DNA of 64,000 bases from Mesorhizobium mediterraneum (GTDB lineage Bacteria; Pseudomonadota; Alphaproteobacteria; Rhizobiales; Rhizobiaceae): positions 62,001 through 126,000 of the forward strand of contig NZ_NPKI01000012.1 in NCBI RefSeq assembly GCF_002284565.1. Direction: 5' to 3'. The first letter of the stretch is position 1; each line of letters starts with the position of its first letter. The notes under the pieces are model-generated. The model saw only the letters and a program-made list of their open reading frames with translations, had not been told where the DNA came from and searched no databases. Position numbers and translations under genes: made by a program. Below are positions 1 through 6,528 of this stretch, piece after piece.

Positions 1-394
1 TGTCGGCCTTGGCGTCGAAATAGAAGCCGAGCCATGGCTCGACGACGGTATCGATGTAAAGCACACCCAGCTTGCGACAGAGCCGCATCAAATCCACTGA
101 GCCGGTGTCGACCGACAGGTTGACGCAAAAGCCCTGGCCGCCATCTTTGGTCAGCAGCGGCGTCAGCAGCTTCTTGTAGTTTTTCCTTGTCACCGCATCC
201 TGCATGAATGTGATGCCGCGCTCGTCGAGCAGCTTGCGGTCGGTATCGCGTGGGTCGATGACCGTCATGCGCGACTTGTCGAACTTGAAATGGCGCTCGA
301 TCAGCGGCAGCGTTCCCCGTCCGATCGAGCCGAAGCCGATCATCACGACAGGGCCGGTGATCTCGCCGTAAACGGGCCAGTTTTCATTCGCCAT
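1..394 (-). CDS. hss: homospermidine synthase, N-terminal part (runs off the left edge)
   Basis: Reading leftwards from the ATG at 394, an open frame of 131 codons continues past base 1. It encodes a Rossmann-fold start (GPVVMIGFGSIGRGTLPLIE at residues 14-33) followed by the FKFDKSRMTVIDP segment characteristic of rhizobial homospermidine synthase. The enzyme is cytosolic and makes sym-homospermidine from putrescine, using NAD as a prosthetic redox group. A GAGGGAG Shine-Dalgarno lies about 10 bases before the ATG, which fixes the start. The product links functionally to the ornithine decarboxylase at 30057, which supplies putrescine. Only about a quarter of the usual protein is visible, so integrity of the rest cannot be judged. 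Confidence 0.9.
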   Translation of the reverse strand, partial: MANENWPVYGEITGPVVMIGFGSIGRGTLPLIERHFKFDKSRMTVIDPRDTDRKLLDERGITFMQDAVTRKNYKKLLTPLLTKDGGQGFCVNLSVDTGSVDLMRLCRKLGVLYIDTVVEPWLGFYFDAKAD

Positions 395-763
395 TTATTG
401 ATTACTCCCTCAGATAGGCTGAAAAGCCGGGCAAACAGACGCAAAGCGGAGCATTTTTTTGCCCGACCGCCACGCGCTACAACCACAGATCATTGTCATA
501 AACCAGTGAAAAGCGCCAACCGCGGCTACGCTGCGTTGGCGACGTGGTTAAGGCCGAAACCGTGGATGGGCGAAGCTCAAGATCGGCTTTTCTCGCTTCC
601 GCAGCAACCGACGTCCGTTAGGCCGCAATGGCGGGGAGCCTATCCGGGCAACCGTGATGAGGTCGAACGGATGTTCGCGGAGTCCGGAGCTTCATCTTCG
701 CACGCCGGACTGCATTAGGGTGGCATTTCGCCCGCTCCTGCAAACGCCCCGCCCACGGGAAGC
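395..763. other. intergenic stretch upstream of hss; no gene seen
   Basis: About 370 bases lie between the hss start and the end of the leftward LysR gene. Several overlapping open frames exist on both strands, but none has a ribosome site, a recognisable family or a sensible codon pattern. The part next to hss (395-470) is the most AT-rich and is the likely hss promoter and leader. No clear operator was found. Confidence 0.5.
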
Positions 764-1699
764 TCAATCCCTTGGCGCTTGTCCTTCGATCAAAGTCTTG
801 CGCCGAGCAAGCTGGTTGGCCAGGAAGTCGAGAACCGTACGAATCCGGGTCACTCGCCTGAGGTCCGGGTGGGTGAGCAGCCACAAGGCCGCCTCCATGT
901 CCGCCAGAGGTCCAAGCACCCGCCTAAGGTCGGGATCCTGATCTGCCAGGTAGCAAGGTAGCGCGGCGACCCCCATGCCAGCATGTGCGGCGGCCTGCAG
1001 GGCCAGGAGCGAATTTGCGCGGTGGACGATCCGATCCTCGGCGACGTTCTGCTTAAGCCATCTCGCCGACTGGAGATGGGCAAGGCTCTCCTCAAAACCT
1101 ATCCAATCGAAGTCCGGCAGGGGTGCGTCAAGGGGGCGCCGCGCCAGATAGGCTGGCGAAGCGTATGGCGCAGTCGCCAGTTTGGCGAGTTTCCTTCCGA
1201 CCAAGTTGTCGGGCGGTGCGCTAACCGGCCTGATTGCGATGTCGGCGTCTCTTTTCGACAGCGTGAAGAACGAGTTGTCGACAATGAGTTCGATCATGAT
1301 CTCCGGTCGTTCCTGGGCCAATACGGTAAAGATCGGACCGAGCAGCTCGACTAAAGTGTCCGCGGTGGTCACCCTTACTGTTCCAGACGGCCGCAAATCC
1401 TGGCCAGCCAGGCGGCGCTCAAGATCGGTCAGATCGTCCAAGACGCGGGTGGCGGTAATGAGGGCGATTTCGCCGGCCAGGGTGAGCGTGTATCCATCAC
1501 GAGCACGCTCGAACAGATGTGCTCCCGAACGCCCTTCCATCGCGCCCAATCGTCGAAAAGCAGTTGAGTGGTCAACGCCCAAATGGCGGGCCGCCGCACT
1601 CAGGCTGCCGGCCTCTCCGATGGCGCGTATCAGGCGCAGGTCCGACAGTTCAAAGAGTCTTTGAGTCAGCACAGCCAGACCTCCAAGTCCGGAATCCAA
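764..1699 (-). CDS. LysR-family transcriptional regulator
   Basis: A DNA-binding transcription factor with an N-terminal winged helix-turn-helix (GSLSAAARHLGVDHSTAFRR, about residues 31-50) and a C-terminal periplasmic-binding-like effector domain. The 311-codon frame opens with TTG at 1699. A GTG at 1672 (nine codons in) gives the more usual LysR spacing before the HTH, so the true start is uncertain. It is transcribed away from the NTF2-like gene at 1841, the classic layout in which a LysR protein controls its divergent neighbour and itself. The 140-base gap holds two copies of ATTTTTGC about 14 bases apart, a possible binding region. The effector is unknown. Confidence 0.85.
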   Translation of the reverse strand: MDSGLGGLAVLTQRLFELSDLRLIRAIGEAGSLSAAARHLGVDHSTAFRRLGAMEGRSGAHLFERARDGYTLTLAGEIALITATRVLDDLTDLERRLAGQDLRPSGTVRVTTADTLVELLGPIFTVLAQERPEIMIELIVDNSFFTLSKRDADIAIRPVSAPPDNLVGRKLAKLATAPYASPAYLARRPLDAPLPDFDWIGFEESLAHLQSARWLKQNVAEDRIVHRANSLLALQAAAHAGMGVAALPCYLADQDPDLRRVLGPLADMEAALWLLTHPDLRRVTRIRTVLDFLANQLARRKTLIEGQAPRD

Positions 1700-1840
1700 C
1701 GGGATGCCTCATCAAGCCGATTGCCTCTGTCCGCTCGTTCTTGCGGAAACTGCAAGCTCTGCTTTCATTTTTGCCGGGTATTTTTGCAAAGCATGAAGAC
1801 AAATATAGCTTGTAGCACATAACCACGGAAGGAGATCGAC

Positions 1841-2266
1841 ATGGGCGCTCCCTCGCCAGAACTCTGCAATCTGTGGCTGGCACGCGCCTTCAATGCGCAC
1901 GACGTGAGTGCAGCAATAGCGATGTATCATCCTGCCGCATCAATCGTTCAGGTGGATCAGGTCCACGGTGGCACAACGATCGCGCGCGGCGCCGACGCCA
2001 TTCGCGAAACCATGGCCACCTACGTCGGCATGAACCCGCATATGGATGTCGTCACACACCACACCACGATTGCCGGCGACTTCGCGATGACGCGATCGCA
2101 ATGGCTGATCAAAGGCGTGGATCAAAATGGCAAGCCGATCGAAGTGCATCATCACGGTATGGAGGTGCACCGGAAGCTGCCGGATGGCACCTGGGCCTTT
2201 TTTATCGACCATCCCTTCGGCGCAGACCCCGATTGGGCGGTCGAAGCGCCACCAAAAACGGACTAG
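1841..2266 (+). CDS. NTF2-like / SnoaL-type protein
   Basis: This 141-residue protein has the length and motif order of the NTF2/SnoaL/DUF4440 cone fold. It has a helical start (LWLARAFNAHDVSAAIAMYH), a middle containing the IARGADAIRETMATYV segment, and a C-terminal beta sheet ending in WAFFIDHPFGADPDW. Members are small cytosolic enzymes or ligand binders (ketosteroid isomerase-like, polyketide cyclase-like), and the substrate cannot be read from sequence. A strong AAGGAGA site sits seven bases before the ATG. Its divergent LysR partner at 764-1699 is the likely regulator. No second gene follows in the same direction, so it appears monocistronic. Confidence 0.75.
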   Translation: MGAPSPELCNLWLARAFNAHDVSAAIAMYHPAASIVQVDQVHGGTTIARGADAIRETMATYVGMNPHMDVVTHHTTIAGDFAMTRSQWLIKGVDQNGKPIEVHHHGMEVHRKLPDGTWAFFIDHPFGADPDWAVEAPPKTD

Positions 2267-2511
2267 GCTTGCCGCACTTTAAGGCCTCACGCTTGGCACG
2301 GACGCGTCCCTTCGGGATCGGGCTCCATTCGCGGCGTGCACAAATGCGGTAACTTCCGCCCATATGTTCAAAGCCGCTTGCACAGCACGGCAAAAATACA
2401 GATCGTCACGCTTGGATGACCAAAAGCGAATGTCGCCAAGGATAGGCTTCAGTCTCGCCAGTGGCTGCGTAACCGCGGCGTGCGCACCACGCCAGCAACG
2501 CGCGCGCCCGT

Positions 2512-3561
2512 TCAGCGGATTTTTGCCCTCGGCGCGGCTGTGGACGCCCGAACCACCAGTTCCACAGCCAGAACGACTTGGCGGGGTGGTTCATTGTCAA
2601 GAACCATGCGAGCGGCCAGCCTGCCTTTTCCGATCACGTCGTGCGCAATAGTCGTCAGCGGCGGCGTGGTGCGTGCGGATTCAGCAGTGCCATCGAAGCC
2701 AATGACCGATACATGGCCCGGCACTTCTATGCCGCGCCGAACCGCCTCGTCGAGTATTGTGATCGCTTGCCAGTCCGACATGGTCAGGATTGCGGTGGCT
2801 TCCGGCACATTGTCGAACACCACTGCTCCAACAGACGGATCGCCCGGCGTCGTCTCGATGATCGGGACATCGTCGATCGACAAATTCGCCTCCGCCAAAC
2901 CCTGCTTGAAACCGTCGAGCCTTTCGTCGTCGAGCGGGAAGCCGGCCAGAAGCGGGCGCTTTGCCTGTCCGGGCATGTGGACGATCGGAGGGCCCGGAGT
3001 CCTCCGTATGGATAAGATGCCAAAATGCCGGTGCCCCAGCTCAGTCAGATGCCGGACGGCAGCAACCGCGCCACTTCTGCCGTCGATCTTTATCGAATTG
3101 ATGTCGGGACCTGCATCGCTTTCGAGAATGACGAAGGGCAGGCGCCGTCGTTGTGCCGATGTTATGAGACCGATATCCGCGCTGTGACCAAGGATGAAGC
3201 CGTCAACGAGGGCCTCGCGGATGCTGGCGAAGCGCGTGTTGTCGGTGCCGTTCACAAGGCTTAGCGTCGTTCCGGCCTCGTCGCAGGCAAGCGAAGCGCC
3301 CAGCACCAGCTCGCGGCCATAGGGGCTTCTCATCACCTCGGCGATGGCGTAGGCGCCAGGCGGCATGAAGCCGATGGCATTGAACTTGCCGTCCCGCAGC
3401 AAACGTCCTTTCGGGTCGGGGCCGCCAAACCCGAGCGCCCGCGCGGCCGCTTCGACGCGCTCGCGCAATTCAGGCCTGACCAGCTCCGGCCGGTTGAAGA
3501 CGTTGGAAACGGTCCCCCGGGAAACTCCGGCAGCCTTGCCGACATCGGCTAGGGTTGGCAT
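2512..3561 (-). CDS. LacI-family transcriptional repressor
   Basis: The 349-residue protein starts with the LacI HTH and hinge (TLADVGKAAGVSRGTVSNVF, residues 3-22) and continues with a sugar-binding-protein-like core (HLTELGHRHFGILSIRR; FDNVPEATAILTMSDWQAI; GHVSVIGFDGT). This class is usually a dimeric repressor released by a sugar or related ligand, which is not identifiable here. The start is the ATG at 3561. Two identical 14-bp palindromes of LacI type lie 38 and 91 bases upstream of it, between this gene and the rightward MoaF-related gene, so the protein very probably represses both itself and that gene. The final residues are basic and unremarkable. Confidence 0.9.
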   Translation of the reverse strand: MPTLADVGKAAGVSRGTVSNVFNRPELVRPELRERVEAAARALGFGGPDPKGRLLRDGKFNAIGFMPPGAYAIAEVMRSPYGRELVLGASLACDEAGTTLSLVNGTDNTRFASIREALVDGFILGHSADIGLITSAQRRRLPFVILESDAGPDINSIKIDGRSGAVAAVRHLTELGHRHFGILSIRRTPGPPIVHMPGQAKRPLLAGFPLDDERLDGFKQGLAEANLSIDDVPIIETTPGDPSVGAVVFDNVPEATAILTMSDWQAITILDEAVRRGIEVPGHVSVIGFDGTAESARTTPPLTTIAHDVIGKGRLAARMVLDNEPPRQVVLAVELVVRASTAAPRAKIR

Positions 3562-3598
3562 TGGCGGTTCACTCGTTTCCTTTCAGTTAGACCATAAT

Positions 3599-3612
3599 TT
3601 GGAGCGCTCCAA
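3599..3612. promoter_or_regulatory. LacI-type operator, copy 1
   Basis: Perfect 14-bp palindrome TTGGAGCGCTCCAA with the central CG step typical of LacI-family operators. It is located 38 bases in front of the lacI-type start. An identical copy lies 53 bp to the right (start to start). Confidence 0.85.
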
Positions 3613-3651
3613 GAATTTTGTTGACTCGAAAGTTGAAAAGGCAGATCTCTC

Positions 3652-3665
3652 TTGGAGCGCTCCAA
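3652..3665. promoter_or_regulatory. LacI-type operator, copy 2
   Basis: Second exact copy of TTGGAGCGCTCCAA. It lies 53 bp (close to five helical turns) from copy 1, which would put both sites on the same DNA face and suits cooperative binding or a short loop. A TATATA stretch follows at 3670, so the site probably overlaps the rightward promoter for the MoaF-related gene. Confidence 0.85.
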
Positions 3666-3753
3666 ATTGGTATATATGGCATTTTTTTGCAACTGAAGCA
3701 CCGGTAGATTGCAAATAGCCTTGGTCACAAAGGCCAAGCCAGTGGAGGGAGTC

Positions 3754-4080
3754 ATGGCAGAAACCAATATTTTTCCAGCCTCGCTTATCGGTAAGACTTT
3801 CGACTGCGTTTTCGGCGCATTCGTGCCTCGGCTGACGTTTTTCTCGCCTGAGGAATTGCATGTGCAGGCGTCGATCGGAGCGGCCGAAATTGACGAGGTG
3901 GTCAAGATCGACATGACCAGCGTACGCCCGAACCTCGTGCTCATGAGCTGGACGGAGCGAAGCGGCAACTTCATTGTGCAGTTGCAGGATCACGAGAATG
4001 GGATCGTCCATAATTATGCGCGTCTGGCCGATGGGCAGCTCTTCTGTGCCCAAGGCGCCATTCAATCCGTTCCGGCATGA
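3754..4080 (+). CDS. MoaF-related domain protein
   Basis: A 108-residue single-domain protein. The core runs from the GKTFDCVFG strand through RPNLVLMSWTERSG and QLQDHENGIVHNYARL to a final QLFCAQGAI strand, matching the small lipocalin-like MoaF-related family. Family members have no established biochemical role, and the name comes from distant similarity to MoaF. The ATG at 3754 is preferred over an upstream in-frame ATG at 3709 because it has a GGAGGG site seven bases before it. The gene lies just downstream of two LacI operators and so is the likely repression target. A membrane-protein gene follows 136 bases later and may be co-transcribed. Confidence 0.75.
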   Translation: MAETNIFPASLIGKTFDCVFGAFVPRLTFFSPEELHVQASIGAAEIDEVVKIDMTSVRPNLVLMSWTERSGNFIVQLQDHENGIVHNYARLADGQLFCAQGAIQSVPA

Positions 4081-4216
4081 CGCTACCCGCGCCGCTGCCC
4101 GGCAAGGTGGACGTCGGCCTGCGGCCCGACGTGCCGTCGGTTCCCGTTGAGGGCAGTCCGGACGCCAAACTGCTGAAGTGCCGTCATCGATTTCGCCAAT
4201 GAAGGAGGAAAGTGCG

Positions 4217-4660
4217 ATGGAACTTGCCTACGACAGTCATCTGCTTGCCCGAATTCTTCTGAGCGTTGCGACGGTGGGTTACGGTGTGGTGACAATCAAA
4301 GCCGACTTGAACGCAACACACGCCACTAATCCGCTGTGGACTCCGCACGCCCGGTTTCACGTCGTCTGGCAAGTGCTGAGCTACACCGGGGTCGCGCTGA
4401 TTGCGCTGGGACTTATCTGGATTGCAGGGCCACTCGAAGCCGAGCGGCTCTATCTCGCCGGCGGATTGGGCGCCGTCATGTATGGAGCGTTCTTCGTGGC
4501 CATGCTCTCACGACCGATCTATGGCGGCGTGCTCTATGACGAGAACGGCTACCTGCCATTCCGACCGCCGTTCGGACCAGCAGGCTGGCAGTGGGATGTC
4601 AATGTCACGGTCTTTACCGCGATGTCGGCGATCCTGCTGCTAGGCCTGGCCGCAATTTAG
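4217..4660 (+). CDS. four-helix membrane protein of unknown function
   Basis: The 147-residue product is mostly hydrophobic with about four membrane spans: residues about 8-25, 48-68, 77-97 and 125-147. Between the first two spans is a conserved-looking THATNPLWTPHARFHVVWQV segment with two histidines. Similar small proteins are annotated as DUF6640-type, but I am not certain of that assignment. The ATG at 4217 follows a textbook GAAGGAGGAAA site and is chosen over an earlier in-frame ATG at 4178. Its 3' end overlaps the far end of the decayed COG0523 gene on the opposite strand. Confidence 0.7.
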   Translation: MELAYDSHLLARILLSVATVGYGVVTIKADLNATHATNPLWTPHARFHVVWQVLSYTGVALIALGLIWIAGPLEAERLYLAGGLGAVMYGAFFVAMLSRPIYGGVLYDENGYLPFRPPFGPAGWQWDVNVTVFTAMSAILLLGLAAI

Positions 4661-4828
4661 GACAGCGCCAGCGCCTTGAGCCGAGCGACCAGCCGGTGAC
4701 GCTCGTCGGTCATGCCCTTCTAGTCGGGTGGGCAAGGGTCGAGCGCCAGCAGTTGCGCGGCGAAAGATGCGGCGAGCATTGCCGGCGCCGAGAAAACCGG
4801 TGAGCACGAAGACGGGCATCTCATCCAT
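4657..4828 (-). pseudogene. truncated COG0523 (CobW/ZigA-type) GTPase gene
   Basis: Reading leftwards from the ATG at 4828, the first 17 codons give MDEMPVFVLTGFLGAGN, which is the N-terminus and Walker A start of a COG0523 metallochaperone GTPase (normally ...LTGFLGAGKTTLLN). The reading then breaks inside the Walker A and no further GTPase motif follows. A shifted frame encodes about 40 unrelated-looking residues interrupted by one TAG, ending at a TAA near 4657. The ATG overlaps the zur stop codon (ATGGATGA), so the intact ancestor was translationally coupled to zur, as in known zur-zigA arrangements. Interpretation: an internal deletion removed nearly the whole gene. Confidence 0.75.
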
Positions 4829-5249
4829 GTGCGCAAGACTCGCATAGACCCGAGAGCTCCACCGTGGCCGACTTGGTTCGGAAGCCCTGCCGTCGGGCAA
4901 TCCGGCGCAGCACCCGCTCCAATGCCGGATCGTGAACTTCACTTGCTCGCCCGCAATTCGCGCAGATAGCAAAGGCGGCGCGCCCGTGGGTGCATTCGCC
5001 ATGGACGCAAAGCGCGAACGCGCTCAGGCTCTCGATCCGGTGGATCAGGCCCTCCTCGATGAGCCGATCCAGGGCGCGATAGATCTGTAGCGGTGAGCGG
5101 AGTCCTTCCTGGCGAAGGAGCCCAAGCAATTCGTAGGCCCCCATCGGTCTGTCGGAGCGCGTCAGCGCGTCGAGAACCAACTGCTGATTACGTCCAGGCA
5201 TCCGTTGTTCCTTCGTGTTCCACGCAGTTTCGAGCACAATGGCGACCAA
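4821..5249 (-). CDS. zur: zinc uptake regulator Zur (Fur family)
   Basis: A 142-residue Fur-family repressor. The winged helix is near the N-terminus (GAYELLGLLRQEGLRSPLQIYRALDRLI). The zinc sites are in the C-terminal half, with CxxC pairs C96/C99 and C136/C139 plus the CVHGECTHG cluster at 81-89. When loaded with zinc it blocks zinc-uptake genes. The annotated ATG at 5249 lies only three bases from a palindromic Zur box, leaving no room for a ribosome site. The in-frame ATG at 5201 (MPGRNQQ), with GAAGGA before it, is therefore a credible true start. The neighbours are all zinc related: a COG0523 remnant downstream, and aztA remnant, aztC and aztD across the divergent promoter. Confidence 0.9.
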   Translation of the reverse strand: MVAIVLETAWNTKEQRMPGRNQQLVLDALTRSDRPMGAYELLGLLRQEGLRSPLQIYRALDRLIEEGLIHRIESLSAFALCVHGECTHGRAAFAICANCGRASEVHDPALERVLRRIARRQGFRTKSATVELSGLCESCAHG

Positions 5250-5251
5250 TT

Positions 5252-5264
5252 GTTATTGTATAAC
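5252..5264. promoter_or_regulatory. Zur box 1 (zur/azt divergent promoter)
   Basis: GTTATTGTATAAC, with perfect 5-bp arms (GTTAT / ATAAC) around a 3-base centre. It lies directly before zur and matches the box in front of aztD in both arms and spacing. Likely autoregulatory site. Confidence 0.75.
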
Positions 5265-5284
5265 GTTTTCGGTTGACGAACGTG

Positions 5285-5299
5285 ATAACATAACATAAC
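5285..5299. promoter_or_regulatory. triple ATAAC half-site, possible second Zur site
   Basis: Three head-to-tail copies of the ATAAC half-site (5285-5289, 5290-5294, 5295-5299), located between the zur promoter and the aztA remnant. This is the position expected for control of the rightward azt transcript. It is not a palindrome, so binding mode is uncertain. Confidence 0.5.
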
Positions 5300-5332
5300 G
5301 GATCGTCAAGAGCGGGATCGAATGGTGGCTGT

Positions 5333-5460
5333 GTGACCTTTCAAGACCTGACGCTGAGCTACAACGGTCCCCCGCCATGCGTCACCTCGACGGGATCGTC
5401 CGGCCTGCCATGTGCGTCCGGCATGTCTCCCACAGAACCGCTTGAACAGAAGGAGTTGAT
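5333..5460 (+). pseudogene. remnant of a zinc ABC-transporter ATPase gene (aztA-like)
   Basis: From the GTG at 5333 the reading VTFQDLTLSYNG is the standard first strand of a metal-type ABC ATPase of the AztA/ZnuC kind. One frame step later the sequence continues AMRHLDGIVRP, which fits the next segment of the same family. It then ends at a TGA without ever reaching the Walker A motif. The remainder of the ATPase and the whole permease gene are absent, and aztC starts at 5464. Interpretation: one deletion from early aztA to near the end of aztB, plus a frameshift. The identification rests on about 22 residues and needs an alignment. Confidence 0.6.
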
Positions 5461-5463
5461 CGA

Positions 5464-6450
5464 ATGTCCAGGACGCTGAAGCTTGCCGCCTTGGTGGGCG
5501 TCATAACATCGTTGCCAATCACCCTGTCGGTGGCTGCGGCCGAGAACCTCAAAGTTGTCGCGAGTTTCTCGATCATCGCCGATTTCGCCAGGAATGTCGG
5601 CGGCGACCGTGTCGACATCATCGCGCTGGTCGGTCCGAATGGTGACGCCCATGTCTACGAGCCGAAGCCGGCGGACGCGGCCGCCGTTGGTTCGGCCGAC
5701 GTGGTGCTGGTCAACGGCCTCCAGTTCGAGGGCTTCCTCCAGCGTCTCGTCGAGGCGAGCGCCACGAAGGCGCCGATCGTGGAATTGACCAAAGGCGGCG
5801 AGGTGTTGCGCAACACCGAGGAAGAGCATCACCATGATCACGATAACGCCGCCAAGGGCGAGGAAGGGCACGCTGCGGAGGCGGAAGAGGGCCATGAGGA
5901 ACCGCACCACCATCACGGCGAGTCCGATCCCCATGCATGGCAATCCGTGCATAACGCTGAGGTCTATGTGAAGAACATCGCCAACGCCTTCTGTGCCGCC
6001 GATGCAGCCGGCTGTGACACCTATCGGGCCAATGCTGAATCATATGGCGAGCAGATTGAGGCGCTGGAAGAGGAGATCAAGGCTGCTGTAGCCGAAATCC
6101 CCGAGGGCAAGCGCACGATCATCACCTCCCACGACGCCTTTGGTTATTTCGAGCACGAATACGGCATAAAATTCCTCGCGCCGGAGGGCATCTCCACCGA
6201 ATCTGAAGCCTCAGCCGCCGACGTCGCGGCCCTCATCAAACAGATCAGGCAAGACAAGGCTTCGGCAATCTTCGTGGAAAACGTCACCAATCCCCGCCTG
6301 ATCGAGCAGATCGCCAGCGAGACAGGCCTGAAAGTCGGCGGTGAACTCTACTCCGACGCCCTGTCGGGCGAGAACGGCCCGGCCGCGACCTATATCGAGA
6401 TGATGCGGCACAACATCACGACGATCAAAGGCGCGATCCTCGCAAGCTGA
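5464..6450 (+). CDS. aztC: zinc ABC-transporter substrate-binding protein AztC
   Basis: A 328-residue periplasmic cluster A-I (ZnuA-like) zinc binder. A signal peptide covers residues 1-26 (cleavage near VAAA-EN). Probable zinc ligands are H63 (GDAHVYEPKP), H157 (ESDPHAWQS), H223 (TSHDAFGYFEHEYG) and D298 (GELYSDAL). A His/Glu/Asp-rich loop at about residues 119-152 is the flexible zinc-collecting loop of this family. An AGAAGGAG site precedes the ATG. It should hand zinc to an AztAB-type importer, but the ATPase and permease genes are missing beside it. It is either an orphan working with a transporter encoded elsewhere or a zinc buffer with AztD. A hairpin terminator follows at 6463. Confidence 0.9.
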   Translation: MSRTLKLAALVGVITSLPITLSVAAAENLKVVASFSIIADFARNVGGDRVDIIALVGPNGDAHVYEPKPADAAAVGSADVVLVNGLQFEGFLQRLVEASATKAPIVELTKGGEVLRNTEEEHHHDHDNAAKGEEGHAAEAEEGHEEPHHHHGESDPHAWQSVHNAEVYVKNIANAFCAADAAGCDTYRANAESYGEQIEALEEEIKAAVAEIPEGKRTIITSHDAFGYFEHEYGIKFLAPEGISTESEASAADVAALIKQIRQDKASAIFVENVTNPRLIEQIASETGLKVGGELYSDALSGENGPAATYIEMMRHNITTIKGAILAS

Positions 6451-6462
6451 TCGCCACGATGG

Positions 6463-6488
6463 AAAGGCGGAGCAATCCGCCTTTTCGT
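6463..6488 (+). terminator. Rho-independent terminator after aztC
   Basis: A perfect 9-bp stem AAAGGCGGA / TCCGCCTTT with a 4-base GCAA loop (6463-6484), running into TTTTCG. It separates aztC from aztD and means aztD needs its own promoter, consistent with the Zur box at 6501. Confidence 0.8.
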
Positions 6489-6500
6489 TGACCACAATCG

Positions 6501-6513
6501 GTTATGTAATAAC
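6501..6513. promoter_or_regulatory. Zur box 2, upstream of aztD
   Basis: GTTATGTAATAAC has the same perfect GTTAT / ATAAC arms and 3-base centre as the box before zur. It ends 15 bases before the aztD GTG start and just before the AAGGAG ribosome site. Repression could therefore act on initiation of a short-leader transcript. Confidence 0.75.
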
Positions 6514-6528
6514 ATCAAGGAGAATATC

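Noticed and set aside
2267..2511. possible gene between the NTF2-like gene and the LacI gene
   Set aside because: Frames in both directions are short, start poorly and match nothing. Treated as non-coding.
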